Positions 26,801 through 35,105 of a stretch of 64,000 nt of DNA are shown here, piece by piece. Below the pieces are notes generated by a model that made no database searches, was not told the origin of the DNA, and saw nothing but the letters and a program-made list of their open reading frames with translations. Numbering within the stretch: position 1 is the first letter of the stretch; the number at the start of each line of letters is the position of its first letter. Both the position numbers and the translations under genes were made by a program. The DNA comes from Alloprevotella sp. (GTDB lineage: Bacteria > Bacteroidota > Bacteroidia > Bacteroidales > Muribaculaceae): the NCBI GenBank assembly GCA_023663135.1, contig JAMPIE010000014.1, positions 1 through 64,000 on the forward strand. Reading direction: 5' to 3'.

Positions 26801-29800
26801 CCTACAATCTCGATGCCACCGACATAGACGAAGAGGGCAACCTCCTCAATCCCGCGCGGCGATGGGGTGGCATCATGCGTCGGCTCAACAACACAGACTT
26901 TGAGACCCTCAACGTTGAGTATATCCAATTTTGGCTCATGAACCCCTTCCTCGACCCCGAGAACCCTAACTATGAAGGGGGCGACCTCTACATCAACCTT
27001 GGCGAGATCTCAGAAGATATCCTCAAAGATGGGCTTAAGACCTATGAGAATGGCAATCCCATCGACGGCGACACCCGGTTTATGAAAGAGACCGTGTGGG
27101 GCAAGACATCCACCCAAAACTCCCTGACCTATGCCTTTGACAACGCCAACACAGCGCGCCTGACCCAAGACACCGGCCTCGACGGCCTGCTCAATCCCGA
27201 CGAATTTACCTTCTCCTCCTATAGCGACTATCTCGACCGTCTCCGCGCCAAGCTCTCACCGGCGGCAATAGAGCGGATGCAGGCTGATCGCTTCTCGCCC
27301 CTCAACGACCCAGCCGGAGACAATTATCATTTCTATCGCGGATATGACTATGATGAAGAGCGCCTTGGAGTACTTGAGCGATATAAGCGATATAACGGAG
27401 TGGAAGGCAACTCCCTCTCGCCCGAGGATGCCGGCGAGCCTCTCTATCAGAGCTCCCGCTCGCTCCCCGACGTGGAGGATATCAATCAAGACAACACCCT
27501 CAACGAGTATGAGCGATATTTCCAATATCGCATCTCGATACGCCCCGAAGACCTTGAGGTAGGGCGCAACTATATCACCGACAAGCAGACCTCAGTGGTG
27601 TATGTCCCCGACGGCTCCAATCCCACTGTGGAATGGTATCAGTTTAAGATACCCCTCGAAGAGTTCCAAAAGGCCGTGGGGTCCATCTCAGACTTCTCCA
27701 CCATCCGCTTCATGCGCATGTTTATGACCGGGTTTAAGGCCACCACCCACCTGAGGTTTGCCACCCTTGAGCTGGTCAACGGCGACTGGCGCACCTATGA
27801 CTTCAACCTCAACAACCGCGGTGACACCCCCGCCGAGGGACAGCTCGACGTCTCAGTGGTTAATATCGAGGAAAACTCCCAGCGCAAGCCGGTAAACTAT
27901 GTCTTGCCTCCGGGAGTGACCCGCATCACCGACCCCGGGCAGGCTCAGATAATCCAGGAGAATGAGCAGTCGATGTCGATGAAAGTGATAGGACTGCGCG
28001 CCGGCGATGCCCGCGCCGTCTATCGCAACACGCGCCAAGACCTGCGCAACTATCGCCGCCTCCAGATGTGGACCCACGCCGAGGCTCTTATCGACAACAC
28101 CACAGCTCTGCGTTCGGGCGACCTATCGGTCTTTGTCCGCCTCGGCTCAGACGTGAAGAACAACTACTATGAGTATGAGATACCCCTGGAGCTGACCCCT
28201 GAATGGACCACCACAGGCTACTCCGACGATGCTTCGGGGCGCGCTGCCGTGTGGCCCATATCCAACTTTATGGACCTGAGCCTCCAAAACCTCGTTGACC
28301 TCAAGGTGGAGCGCAACCGCGCCCGCCGCGCAGAAGAGCCCGGAGTGGGATACGGTATACTTTTCACCGCCCGCGACCCCGACCATGAGCGCAACACCAT
28401 GGGCGTGATGGGCAATCCCACCCTTGGCGACATACGAGTGATGATGATAGGTATCCGCAACAACTCATCGACCACCAAAGATGGCACCATATGGGTCAAT
28501 GAACTCAAAGTCACCGACTTTGACAGCGAAGGAGGCTGGGCAGCCAAAGGCTCGGCCAACCTTGCAGTGAGCGACATTGCCACCATCAACCTTGCCGCCC
28601 ACTATGAGTCGACCGGCTTTGGCGGAGTGGACCAGAGCCTCAATCAGCGCCGCATGGACGACTACTCGCGATATGACGCCGCCTTCCAGATAGACCTCGG
28701 ACGATTTGTCCCCGCCGCCGCCAAGGTAAGAGCCCCCATCTTCTTCTCATACTCACGCGAGAAGACCACCCCCAAATACAATCCCCTGGACACCGACGTG
28801 CGCCTCAAAGATGCCTTAGAGTCGATGCCCAACAAGCATGATCGCGACTCCGTGGCCTCCTTTGCCATAGAGCAGACCACCTCCCAAAACTTCTCCATCT
28901 CAGGGCTGAAATCAGACGTAAGGAGCAAGAACCCCATGCCGTGGGACCCCGCCAACTTCACCCTATCCTTCTCCTTTTCCAAGCGCGCCAAAGTGGACCC
29001 CACCACCGAGTATGAGCACACCAACGACTATCGCGGCTCATTCCAATACTCCTACAACCCCTACTTCAAGCCTCTCAAGCCCTTCTCATTCATCAAGGGA
29101 ACAGGCAAGGCCCTGAAGTTTATACAAGAATATGAGATCAACTGGCTGCCGTCGTCGATATCGTTTAACACCAACATGAGTCGATATTACTACGAGCAGC
29201 AGACACGATCAGAGATTGACCAGTTTTTCCAACTCCCTGTGGCCGTTAGCAAAAACTTCCTTTGGGACAGGCAGCTCAACGTGTCGTGGCAGATAATCAA
29301 GAGTCTTAGCCTCACCTTCACCTCCAACACCTCGGCCCGCATCGAAGAGCCTGTAGGAGCCGTGAACCGCAAGCTCTTCCCCGACAAATATCGTGAATGG
29401 AAAGACACCGTGATGCAGAGCCTGCTCCATTTCGGCACACCCTGGGCCTATAACCAGCACGCCACGGCCACATATACAGCACCCTTTGCCAAGCTCCCCT
29501 TCCTCGACTTCCTCACCGCCACCCTCAATTACGACTCCAACTACCGCTGGGACCGAGGTGCCACAGTAGACGGCGTGAAGATGGGCAACTCCATCTCCAA
29601 CCAGACCACCTATGGAGCCGACGGTCGCCTTAACTTCGAAAATATATTCAACAAAGTGGGCTATCTGAAAAATGTCAACCAGCGCTTCTCCTCATCGGGG
29701 CGTGCAACAGCCCGCGAGCGCAAGCCACGCAAGTTTGAACGCAACATGGCGTTGCTCCCCGACACCACCATCACCATCAAACACAATCTGCGCACACGCA

Positions 29801-31395
29801 AGGTGAGAGTCACCGCCACCGATGCCAACGACCCCGACGGCAAGCCGGTAAGAATAAAGACACGCATTGTGGATATGAACAATGTTGAGGTGCTTGACAC
29901 CGGGTCGAGAACCCTCAAATTTGTAGTGACCGAGCAGCTAAAACCCCAGCGCACCCTATGGTCGGAGATAGGGCAGTATGCCGCCCGCCTGGCCATGTCG
30001 CCGCGCAATGTTGCCGTCCGTTTCAAGTCGACCCGCTCCCTGTCGCTGCCGCTCTTCATCCCCGACATAGGCGATGCCTTTGGCCAGACACGTGCCTATG
30101 GCCCGATGGCGCCCGGCTTAGGCTTTGCCTTTGGCTTCTATGGCGACGACTATGTAGAGCGCGCCAAAGAGCGCGGCTGGCTCATGACCGAGAGCGGGCA
30201 GACCTCGCCGGCCAACATGTCGCGCACGTCGGAACTCAACATAGAGCTCAACCTCGAGCCAATCCAGGGACTAAAGATACAGCTCACGAGCAACAGGACA
30301 GACAATCGGACGAGTCAAGTGCAATTTATGTATGACAACATGCCCACGTCATATGCCGGCTCCTTCACCATGACGCACGTGGCCATAGCCACAGCACTCA
30401 AAGGCTCGTCGGCCGACGACGGCTATAACTCCTCGGCCTTCAATAAATTTATAGAAAACATACCGACCGTGGCCTCACGCATAGAGAGCGGATATATGGG
30501 CACAACCTATCCCCGAAGCGGCTTTATGGATGGCAATCCTCATGCCGGAATGCCCTACGATCCCGCCGTGGGCACAGTGTCGACCACCGGCTCCGACGTG
30601 CTCATCCCAGCCTTCCTCTCAGCTTATTCAGGAAGCAATCCCAAGAAGCAGACCCTCAATCCCTTCCCCTCCTTCGGCGCCGTGCGACCCAACTGGCGCA
30701 TCACCTATGACGGCCTCATCCGCATCGGCAACCTCAAGAACATCTTCAAGGCGTTTACCCTCTCCCACGCCTATCAATGCACCTACTCCGTGGGTTCCTA
30801 CTCCTCCTACCTCAACTGGATAGGGATTGACGGGAGCGAGACACGCGGCTTCACCCTCGACGAGCTCACCGGCCAGCCCATCCCCTCGTCGCCTTACAAT
30901 ATATCGTCGGTGGCCATCACCGAGCGTTTTGCCCCGCTCATAGGAGCTGCCGTGACCCTCAACAACAATATGACCATCAATGCCGAATGGCGCGACCAGC
31001 GTACCCTCACCCTCAACACCTCGGCCGGTCAGGTGGTAGAGGCCACCACGCGAGGCCTCACCCTCGGGCTGGGCTACAAGATCGTGGGCTTTAACACCGT
31101 GCTTAAGATGCGCAACACCCAGGCCGGCATCTCCAACGATCTCAACATCACCGGCGACGTGTCGTATAACCTCAATCAGGCCCTCATACGCCGCATTGAG
31201 ACTGCGTATACGCAGGCCACCTCAGGCACACGCACGATCAACATCAACATAGCCGCCAAATATCAGATGAGCCGACGCCTTAACCTGGGAGCTTACTTTG
31301 AGCACCAGATTAACACCCCGATAGTGAGCTCCAACTCATATCCCACCTCATCAACTGCCTTTGGCTTCTCCTTCAACCTCTCCCTCTCACGCTAA
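23842..31395 (+). CDS. sprA: SprA/Sov-type T9SS outer-membrane translocon
   Basis: A 2517-residue outer-membrane protein of the SprA (Flavobacterium) / Sov (Porphyromonas) family, the giant beta-barrel through which the type IX secretion system moves cargo. Evidence is its size, an N-terminal signal segment ending near TMTAQS (about residue 53), the SprA_N-like block at roughly 205-420, and the C-terminal beta-rich end with FGFSFNLSLSR. The frame starts at TTG (23842); another TTG lies nine codons on, and the first ATG is codon 39, which would leave a very short signal without basic residues. The exact start is therefore uncertain. No other T9SS genes, and no cargo with an obvious T9SS C-terminal domain, are in this window. 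Confidence 0.93.
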   Translation: MPCLHFPTDLDSNLFHHIRHIIRRLSAHRWPIAIVAALMMAAAVVIVPTMTAQSILPGGTPIGPPPLTLMGPLTSEADTTMLPFPTKQAFPLTAEELMAADFATDLTNPKNINTAVEYDPSIGRYVVSTKLGENVVSTPFLLTPEQYNAWQTRREMAAYYHKRNSEHLTGEGEGGGARQPFDILDMSFALGPLEKIFGPGGLSLRTQGSVQIDMGIKSNFTDNPALSLNSRRKTFFDFDQKIQASVQASVGDRLNFNLNYNTDAMFSYDAQNLKLQYEGKEDDIVKSIEAGNVSMTTGSSLIRGSAALFGIKSKLQFGKLTATALVSQQKSVSRSVNTKGGVQTTPFTIQADQYQANAHFFLSQYFRDHYDEFASKLPYVSSGIQITRIEVWVTNRNSSFNQSRNLVAFMDLGEEDHLASDYWTPNPAYPNPCNQSNNLLTTIKTDYPGARDINSVTQALEPLAAYGITGGRGYEKVESARLLSSSEYTLNPTLGYISLTSSLNADQVLAVAFEYTYRGQVYQVGEFSADITSTDQSLYVKMLKSTTQDPRQPMWRLMMKNVYPLGSRDVKKQNFKLQIKYLSDTTGTEINYLPIPGLNNQSLLQVMNLDRLDSNQESNVDGFFDYVEGYTIDSRRGIVIFPVAEPFGRYLERKIDNPVYARDYVYTELYDSTLTVARQYADKNKFVLTGEYQASAGSRIELGAVNVPRGSVVVMAGGVRLTENSDYTVDYSMGTVTITNQSIIDSGQNVSVTLEDQGTMEAMQRKSLFGLDLNYAFNKNFNVGATLLHYGEKALVEKVNIGQETVNNTMVGLNFAYSTDFMWLTNLLNRIPTVNATAPSRLALQGEMAKLIPAQQKTGSNRGSSYIDDFEQAQTRIDVKDPYSWFLSSTPYDPSPDALFPEASLSNDVAYGKNRALLNWYYIDRLFTSRNSSLAPGYIKSDLKQLSNPYVREVKSYELFPGRQLGYGESNLIHTLNLSFYPSERGPYNLDATDIDEEGNLLNPARRWGGIMRRLNNTDFETLNVEYIQFWLMNPFLDPENPNYEGGDLYINLGEISEDILKDGLKTYENGNPIDGDTRFMKETVWGKTSTQNSLTYAFDNANTARLTQDTGLDGLLNPDEFTFSSYSDYLDRLRAKLSPAAIERMQADRFSPLNDPAGDNYHFYRGYDYDEERLGVLERYKRYNGVEGNSLSPEDAGEPLYQSSRSLPDVEDINQDNTLNEYERYFQYRISIRPEDLEVGRNYITDKQTSVVYVPDGSNPTVEWYQFKIPLEEFQKAVGSISDFSTIRFMRMFMTGFKATTHLRFATLELVNGDWRTYDFNLNNRGDTPAEGQLDVSVVNIEENSQRKPVNYVLPPGVTRITDPGQAQIIQENEQSMSMKVIGLRAGDARAVYRNTRQDLRNYRRLQMWTHAEALIDNTTALRSGDLSVFVRLGSDVKNNYYEYEIPLELTPEWTTTGYSDDASGRAAVWPISNFMDLSLQNLVDLKVERNRARRAEEPGVGYGILFTARDPDHERNTMGVMGNPTLGDIRVMMIGIRNNSSTTKDGTIWVNELKVTDFDSEGGWAAKGSANLAVSDIATINLAAHYESTGFGGVDQSLNQRRMDDYSRYDAAFQIDLGRFVPAAAKVRAPIFFSYSREKTTPKYNPLDTDVRLKDALESMPNKHDRDSVASFAIEQTTSQNFSISGLKSDVRSKNPMPWDPANFTLSFSFSKRAKVDPTTEYEHTNDYRGSFQYSYNPYFKPLKPFSFIKGTGKALKFIQEYEINWLPSSISFNTNMSRYYYEQQTRSEIDQFFQLPVAVSKNFLWDRQLNVSWQIIKSLSLTFTSNTSARIEEPVGAVNRKLFPDKYREWKDTVMQSLLHFGTPWAYNQHATATYTAPFAKLPFLDFLTATLNYDSNYRWDRGATVDGVKMGNSISNQTTYGADGRLNFENIFNKVGYLKNVNQRFSSSGRATARERKPRKFERNMALLPDTTITIKHNLRTRKVRVTATDANDPDGKPVRIKTRIVDMNNVEVLDTGSRTLKFVVTEQLKPQRTLWSEIGQYAARLAMSPRNVAVRFKSTRSLSLPLFIPDIGDAFGQTRAYGPMAPGLGFAFGFYGDDYVERAKERGWLMTESGQTSPANMSRTSELNIELNLEPIQGLKIQLTSNRTDNRTSQVQFMYDNMPTSYAGSFTMTHVAIATALKGSSADDGYNSSAFNKFIENIPTVASRIESGYMGTTYPRSGFMDGNPHAGMPYDPAVGTVSTTGSDVLIPAFLSAYSGSNPKKQTLNPFPSFGAVRPNWRITYDGLIRIGNLKNIFKAFTLSHAYQCTYSVGSYSSYLNWIGIDGSETRGFTLDELTGQPIPSSPYNISSVAITERFAPLIGAAVTLNNNMTINAEWRDQRTLTLNTSAGQVVEATTRGLTLGLGYKIVGFNTVLKMRNTQAGISNDLNITGDVSYNLNQALIRRIETAYTQATSGTRTININIAAKYQMSRRLNLGAYFEHQINTPIVSSNSYPTSSTAFGFSFNLSLSR

Positions 31396-31531
31396 ACATG
31401 ATAGGAGTGAGATATGATGTTGTTTAGTTATAACAGTCTTGATTATAAATCACTTATGTAGGATTAAGTAATCTACAAAAAATCGAAAGCCGGGAAAATA
31501 TGTTGTAGAGCAGATTTTTTTGACATTTTTC

Positions 31532-31562
31532 TTGCGAGTGTCGAAATAAGGGTGTACTTTTG
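31532..31562 (+). promoter_or_regulatory. Promoter of a candidate small RNA
   Basis: TTG (31532-31534), 20-nt spacer, TACTTTTG (31555-31562). A good match to the Bacteroidetes promoter in a gap with no plus-strand gene downstream before a terminator. Confidence 0.7.
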
Positions 31563-31568
31563 CAACGT

Positions 31569-31631
31569 GTTTTTCATGGTATTAGATTCAAAGGTCAAAG
31601 ATTGAACGCCGGGAGGCGCTCAATTTTTTTT
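31569..31631 (+). ncRNA. Candidate ~63-nt small RNA with intrinsic terminator
   Basis: Transcription from the promoter at 31532-31562 should start near 31569 and meets an intrinsic terminator at once: ATTGAACGCC (31601-31610), GGGA loop, GGCGCTCAAT (31615-31624), one mismatch, followed by eight T (31624-31631). Between them is an unstructured stretch with CATGGTATTAGATTC. No open frame of useful length lies within. The stretch reminds me of a sequence block recurring in Bacteroidales intergenic regions, but I cannot confirm that here. It could be a trans-acting sRNA or the stump of a leader. Confidence 0.55.
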
Positions 31632-31644
31632 GAATATAAAAAGT

Positions 31645-31679
31645 CAGCCGCCGATCTCATGAAGTGGAGCCGGCGGCTG
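31645..31679. terminator. Terminator of the MBL hydrolase operon
   Basis: CAGCCGCCG (31645-31653) and CGGCGGCTG (31671-31679) form a perfect 9-bp stem. On the minus strand it is followed by ACTTTTTAT, a U-tract, 26 bp past the stop at 31705; on the plus strand by ATTTT. Confidence 0.8.
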
Positions 31680-31704
31680 ATTTTGGGCGCTATTGTTTTG
31701 ACGG

Positions 31705-32421
31705 TTACTTAATCTCGATGCTGTGTCCGGGATTGTGAAGGCAATAGGTGTGGGTGTCGGGGGTGGCGTAGATGTCGAAGGCGCAAGCCTCGTCGGCCTT
31801 GCCGTTGAAGTGCATGGGGAAGAAGTTGGTGACCTTTATGGCTTGCATGAAGAGGCGAGCGCCACGGGCAAAGTCGCTGCCTTGCCTGGGGTCGACGGCC
31901 ATCATAGCCACGAAAAGGGAGGGATTTTCTTCGGCAATACGATGTAGGATTTTCTCGAAGGCGGCGTTAGCTTCCTCGACTTCTTTGAATGAAGATTCAT
32001 CCTGCCAGTGCCAGTCGTTGAGGTCGCCTCCATGGAAGATTTTGTTTCCGTCGGGGAGAGTGACTACGAAAGAGACACCGGCATCGGTAGAGCCATAGGC
32101 TTTGACTGTGATGTCGCCGGGAAGAGGGCCAACGTTATCGCCGGGGCTCATACCCTGGACTTCGAGGGTAGAGGGTATTTTTTGCGCCGGGACATCGTTG
32201 GAGACCACGTAGACTCTGCGGTGGTTTTGAGCAATCTCGTAGATGCCGGGGTTGTAGTGGTCGGGGTGACGGTGAGAGACGAAGAAGATGACGGGCAAGG
32301 TGGGCTCGTCGCCGAGGATTGAGTTGAGAGCGTGTGACGGGTCGCGGTAGTAGTCAAAGACCATGATGACCTTGTCGGTGGTGATGACAAAGCCGCTGTT
32401 GTCGAGATATGTGACTTTCAT
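31705..32421 (-). CDS. MBL-fold metal-dependent hydrolase (UlaG-like)
   Basis: A 238-residue cytosolic protein with the metallo-beta-lactamase fold. The metal motif HxHxDH is SHRHPDHY (about residues 49-56); a downstream HGGDLNDWHW and a late MHFNGK supply other ligands. The N-terminus VTYLDNSGFVI resembles the L-ascorbate-6-P lactonase (UlaG)-like branch. The substrate is unknown. Last gene of a three-gene minus-strand operon, 6 bp after the second MBL gene. Confidence 0.85.
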   Translation of the reverse strand: MKVTYLDNSGFVITTDKVIMVFDYYRDPSHALNSILGDEPTLPVIFFVSHRHPDHYNPGIYEIAQNHRRVYVVSNDVPAQKIPSTLEVQGMSPGDNVGPLPGDITVKAYGSTDAGVSFVVTLPDGNKIFHGGDLNDWHWQDESSFKEVEEANAAFEKILHRIAEENPSLFVAMMAVDPRQGSDFARGARLFMQAIKVTNFFPMHFNGKADEACAFDIYATPDTHTYCLHNPGHSIEIK

Positions 32422-32427
32422 AGGGCG

Positions 32428-33210
32428 TTATATGTTTAGGTCGACAGCCAAGCCGTCGGTGGCCAGCTCAACGCCATCGGGGAGCAGGCGTGAGGTCTCG
32501 CTATGGAGGCCAATGCCGTGGCTCATATGGGTGATGAGAGCGCGTCGGGGGGCTGTTGCCTTTATAACGTCCAGGGCCTCGCGAAGGTTCATGTGGGTTG
32601 GATGGGGGGTGTGACGGAGTGCATTTATGACGAGGGTGTCAACCCCATGGAGGGCGAGGATAGTCTCATGGGGCATCAGCTTGCAGTCTGTGACGTAGGC
32701 AAAAGAGCCGATGCGGAAGCCGAGGATGTGGTAGTCGTCGGAGTGAAGGATGTCGAGGGGGGTGATGGAGATAGGGCCAATGTTGAGGGGGGAGCCGGGC
32801 GAGGCGGCGACGGGGCAGAAGCGGGGCACGCGAGGGGAGGGAAGCTGGCGGAAGCAGTAGGGGATGCGAGCTCGGAGGTCGGCTTCTACGTCGGGGCTAC
32901 ACACTAATGGGAGGCCTTGGTCGAGGGTGAAGCAGTAGGGGCGGAGGTCGTCGAGGCCGCCAACATGGTCGTAGTGGCTATGGGTGATGAGGACAGCGTC
33001 AATCTTTTTCGGGTGGTGTCGCAGGAGTTGTTGTCGCAGGTCGGGTCCGGCGTCGATGAGGATTGTTAAGCCGTGGGCTTCAAGGAGGACAGCGCACCGT
33101 AGACGACGGTCGCGGCGGTCGCGAGAGCGACACACGGCGCAGGAGCATCCTATCTGAGGCACCCCGGTAGAGGTGCCGGTTCCGAGAAAAGTGAGCCGGG
33201 CGTTAGGCAT
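32428..33210 (-). CDS. PhnP-like MBL-fold phosphodiesterase
   Basis: A 260-residue MBL-fold protein of the PhnP / lipoate-associated branch. It opens with LTFLGTGTSTGVPQIGCSCAVC, whose Cys residues match the structural zinc site of PhnP, and has HSHYDHVGGLDDLRPY as the catalytic metal motif. PhnP hydrolyses cyclic phosphodiesters; in Bacteroidetes the role of this branch is not established. It is 19 bp after the BamE-like lipoprotein gene and 6 bp before the second MBL gene. Confidence 0.88.
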   Translation of the reverse strand: MPNARLTFLGTGTSTGVPQIGCSCAVCRSRDRRDRRLRCAVLLEAHGLTILIDAGPDLRQQLLRHHPKKIDAVLITHSHYDHVGGLDDLRPYCFTLDQGLPLVCSPDVEADLRARIPYCFRQLPSPRVPRFCPVAASPGSPLNIGPISITPLDILHSDDYHILGFRIGSFAYVTDCKLMPHETILALHGVDTLVINALRHTPHPTHMNLREALDVIKATAPRRALITHMSHGIGLHSETSRLLPDGVELATDGLAVDLNI

Positions 33211-33229
33211 GGTTGAGGGTGGAGGGGAG

Positions 33230-34201
33230 TCAGCGTTGGATCAGGAGACCGTCGATGAATATGAGTCGGATGCCGTCGGGGTAGGTCCATATCTCCTGGA
33301 GGGAGGAGTAGCCGGGGCGGCGGTCAATGTCGGTGGGAGAGCCGAGTGAGAGCCGACATTCGTCACGAGTCATTCCTTCGATGACACGACCCTCGTTGAT
33401 GGCGAGCCATGCCGCGTCGCTTATCTTGGGATAACGCTTGCGGGGGTCGGAGAGGGAGAAGAGGTTGGCAAAAGAGCGCGTGGTGCCTCCGGCTCCGCCT
33501 CCCGGTAGGGCCATAGGGAGAGTGAAGTGTCGGTGGGTTGAGTCGCCGGGCAACTCTTTGCCGGGCTTGGATCGCATCTGGTCGGAGATGAGATATTGCA
33601 GAGAGAGTCGTATGGGCTCAATGCCGCGGCCGGCCTCTACGCCGGTCACCTCCACGGGGATGTATTTGAGGCCGCGGATGGAGTTGCCGTCCATGTCGCC
33701 CCAAAGCGATGTGGCAACATAGAATGTCTGGCCAATTAGGCGCTGTCGGAGCTCGCTGATGAGAGAGAGCTCTACGGTGTAGGGGATATTCAGCGACTGG
33801 CGGCGCATGAGGGAGTCGGGGGAGATGCCGGTCATGTAGGAGGCATCGCCGAGCGGGGATGAGAAGGACACTACGGCTTCCGGGAGGCCCAGGATGGAGA
33901 TAGACTCGGAGATGGCAGAGAGGGAGATGGTGTCGCCTTCGAGCGAGCGGCCGATTGCACGGTCGGAGCGGGAGTCGGTCACCACCCATTGCTTGCCTCG
34001 GCGCCAGGACGATGGGGGCTCGCCGTGGATGTCGGCAAGGAAGCGGGCCTCGGGCAAGTCGCGAGTAGAGACAGCCTCCTTATATTCCTTTTCAGAGATG
34101 CGAGGGGTTGACTCGACGCCGGTGAAACACCCCTGCAAGGAAAGTAACAGGATGACGGCGAGGGGGGCAGCCGAACGGGTGAAGCGGGGAAAAGGTGACA
34201 T
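33230..34201 (-). CDS. Hypothetical lipoprotein with a BamE/SmpA-like C-terminal segment
   Basis: A 323-residue lipoprotein (lipobox LQGC, Cys25) whose long middle has no family I recognise. The last ~60 residues (AINEGRVIEGMTRDECRLSLG, then PTDIDRRPG...EIWTYPDGIRLIFIDGLL) resemble the BamE/SmpA fold, where a ...GMTxxEVxxxLGxP... helix is followed by a W.Y beta segment. It may therefore act at the outer-membrane inner leaflet, but this is inference. First gene of an operon with two MBL hydrolases. Confidence 0.7.
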   Translation of the reverse strand: MSPFPRFTRSAAPLAVILLLSLQGCFTGVESTPRISEKEYKEAVSTRDLPEARFLADIHGEPPSSWRRGKQWVVTDSRSDRAIGRSLEGDTISLSAISESISILGLPEAVVSFSSPLGDASYMTGISPDSLMRRQSLNIPYTVELSLISELRQRLIGQTFYVATSLWGDMDGNSIRGLKYIPVEVTGVEAGRGIEPIRLSLQYLISDQMRSKPGKELPGDSTHRHFTLPMALPGGGAGGTTRSFANLFSLSDPRKRYPKISDAAWLAINEGRVIEGMTRDECRLSLGSPTDIDRRPGYSSLQEIWTYPDGIRLIFIDGLLIQR

Positions 34202-34208
34202 GATGGCG

Positions 34209-34216
34209 CAAAGGTA
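34209..34216 (-). promoter_or_regulatory. -7 box of the lipoprotein-MBL operon
   Basis: TACCTTTG on the minus strand ends 8 nt before the ATG at 34201. Transcription would start at or just before the start codon, giving a leaderless or nearly leaderless mRNA. No good -33 box is seen. Confidence 0.5.
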
Positions 34217-34253
34217 ACCAAAAACCCTCTTATGACCATAGGAAAAAGAAATA

Positions 34254-34285
34254 TTTGGCGGATTGAGGCGGATGGCTTATCTTTG
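34254..34285 (+). promoter_or_regulatory. Promoter of the nfnA-like gene
   Basis: TTTG (34254-34257), exactly 20 nt, then TATCTTTG (34278-34285). The transcription start would be near 34292, a leader of about 23 nt. Confidence 0.85.
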
Positions 34286-34314
34286 TCACACTAAACATCA
34301 GACCTAAACGAGGA

Positions 34315-35097
34315 ATGTTCAAGATAGTCAACAAGACTCATTTCAGCCCCGCCGTAGTGTGTTTTGAGGTGGAGGCTCCGGAGATAGCCCGTGCGCGTAA
34401 GCCGGGTCACTTTGTCATAGTTCGCGCCCGCGAGGGCGGAGAGCGCATCCCGCTTACGATAGCGGATGCTGACCCCGAGCGGGGCACCATTACGCTGGTG
34501 GTGCAGGCCGTTGGGGTGTCGACGCGCAAGATCAACGCTCTTGAGCCTGGGGATGAGATGATTGACGTAGTGGGGCCGTTGGGACGCGCCACCCACATCG
34601 AAAGAGTAGGGACGGTGGTGTGTTGCGGCGGCGGTGTCGGCGTGGCCCCCCTTCTCCCAATCATTAAGGCCATGAAGCAGGCAGGCAATCGCGTGGTGTC
34701 GGTGTTGGCAGCGCGCAGCAAGGAGCTCATCATCCTGGAAGAGCAAGTGGCGCCGTGGAGCGACGAGGTGATCATCATGACCGACGACGGGAGCGCCGGG
34801 ACAAAGGGGCTCGTGACCGATGGGGTGGAGGCAGTGCTTCGCCGCGAGAAGGTAGACCAGGTGGTCACCATCGGTCCGGCCGTGATGATGAAGTTTGTGA
34901 GTTTGCTGACCAAAAAATATGAGGTGCCTACAATGTGCTCCCTCAACACCATCATGGTGGATGGGACCGGGATGTGTGGGGCATGCCGCGTGACGGTTGA
35001 CGGCCGGACTCGCTTTGTGTGTGTCGACGGACCGGAGTTTGACGCCCACAAGGTTGACTTTGACGAGATGATGATGCGCCTGAGGGCATATAATTGA
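34315..35097 (+). CDS. NfnA/PyrK-like FAD/NAD and [2Fe-2S] subunit
   Basis: A 260-residue ferredoxin-NADP reductase-type protein of the sulfide/dihydroorotate dehydrogenase-like branch. It has an FAD-binding barrel (HFVIVRAREGGERIPLTIAD, about 42-61), an NAD-binding GGGVGVAPLLP segment near 104-114, and four Cys near the C-terminus (TMCSL, GTGMCGACRV, RFVCVDG) fitting the [2Fe-2S] site of NfnA/SudB. Together with the overlapping NfnB-like gene it probably forms an NAD(P)H:ferredoxin-type or glutamate synthase-like oxidoreductase. Confidence 0.9.
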   Translation: MFKIVNKTHFSPAVVCFEVEAPEIARARKPGHFVIVRAREGGERIPLTIADADPERGTITLVVQAVGVSTRKINALEPGDEMIDVVGPLGRATHIERVGTVVCCGGGVGVAPLLPIIKAMKQAGNRVVSVLAARSKELIILEEQVAPWSDEVIIMTDDGSAGTKGLVTDGVEAVLRREKVDQVVTIGPAVMMKFVSLLTKKYEVPTMCSLNTIMVDGTGMCGACRVTVDGRTRFVCVDGPEFDAHKVDFDEMMMRLRAYN

Positions 35098-35105
35098 AAA
35101 AGGAA

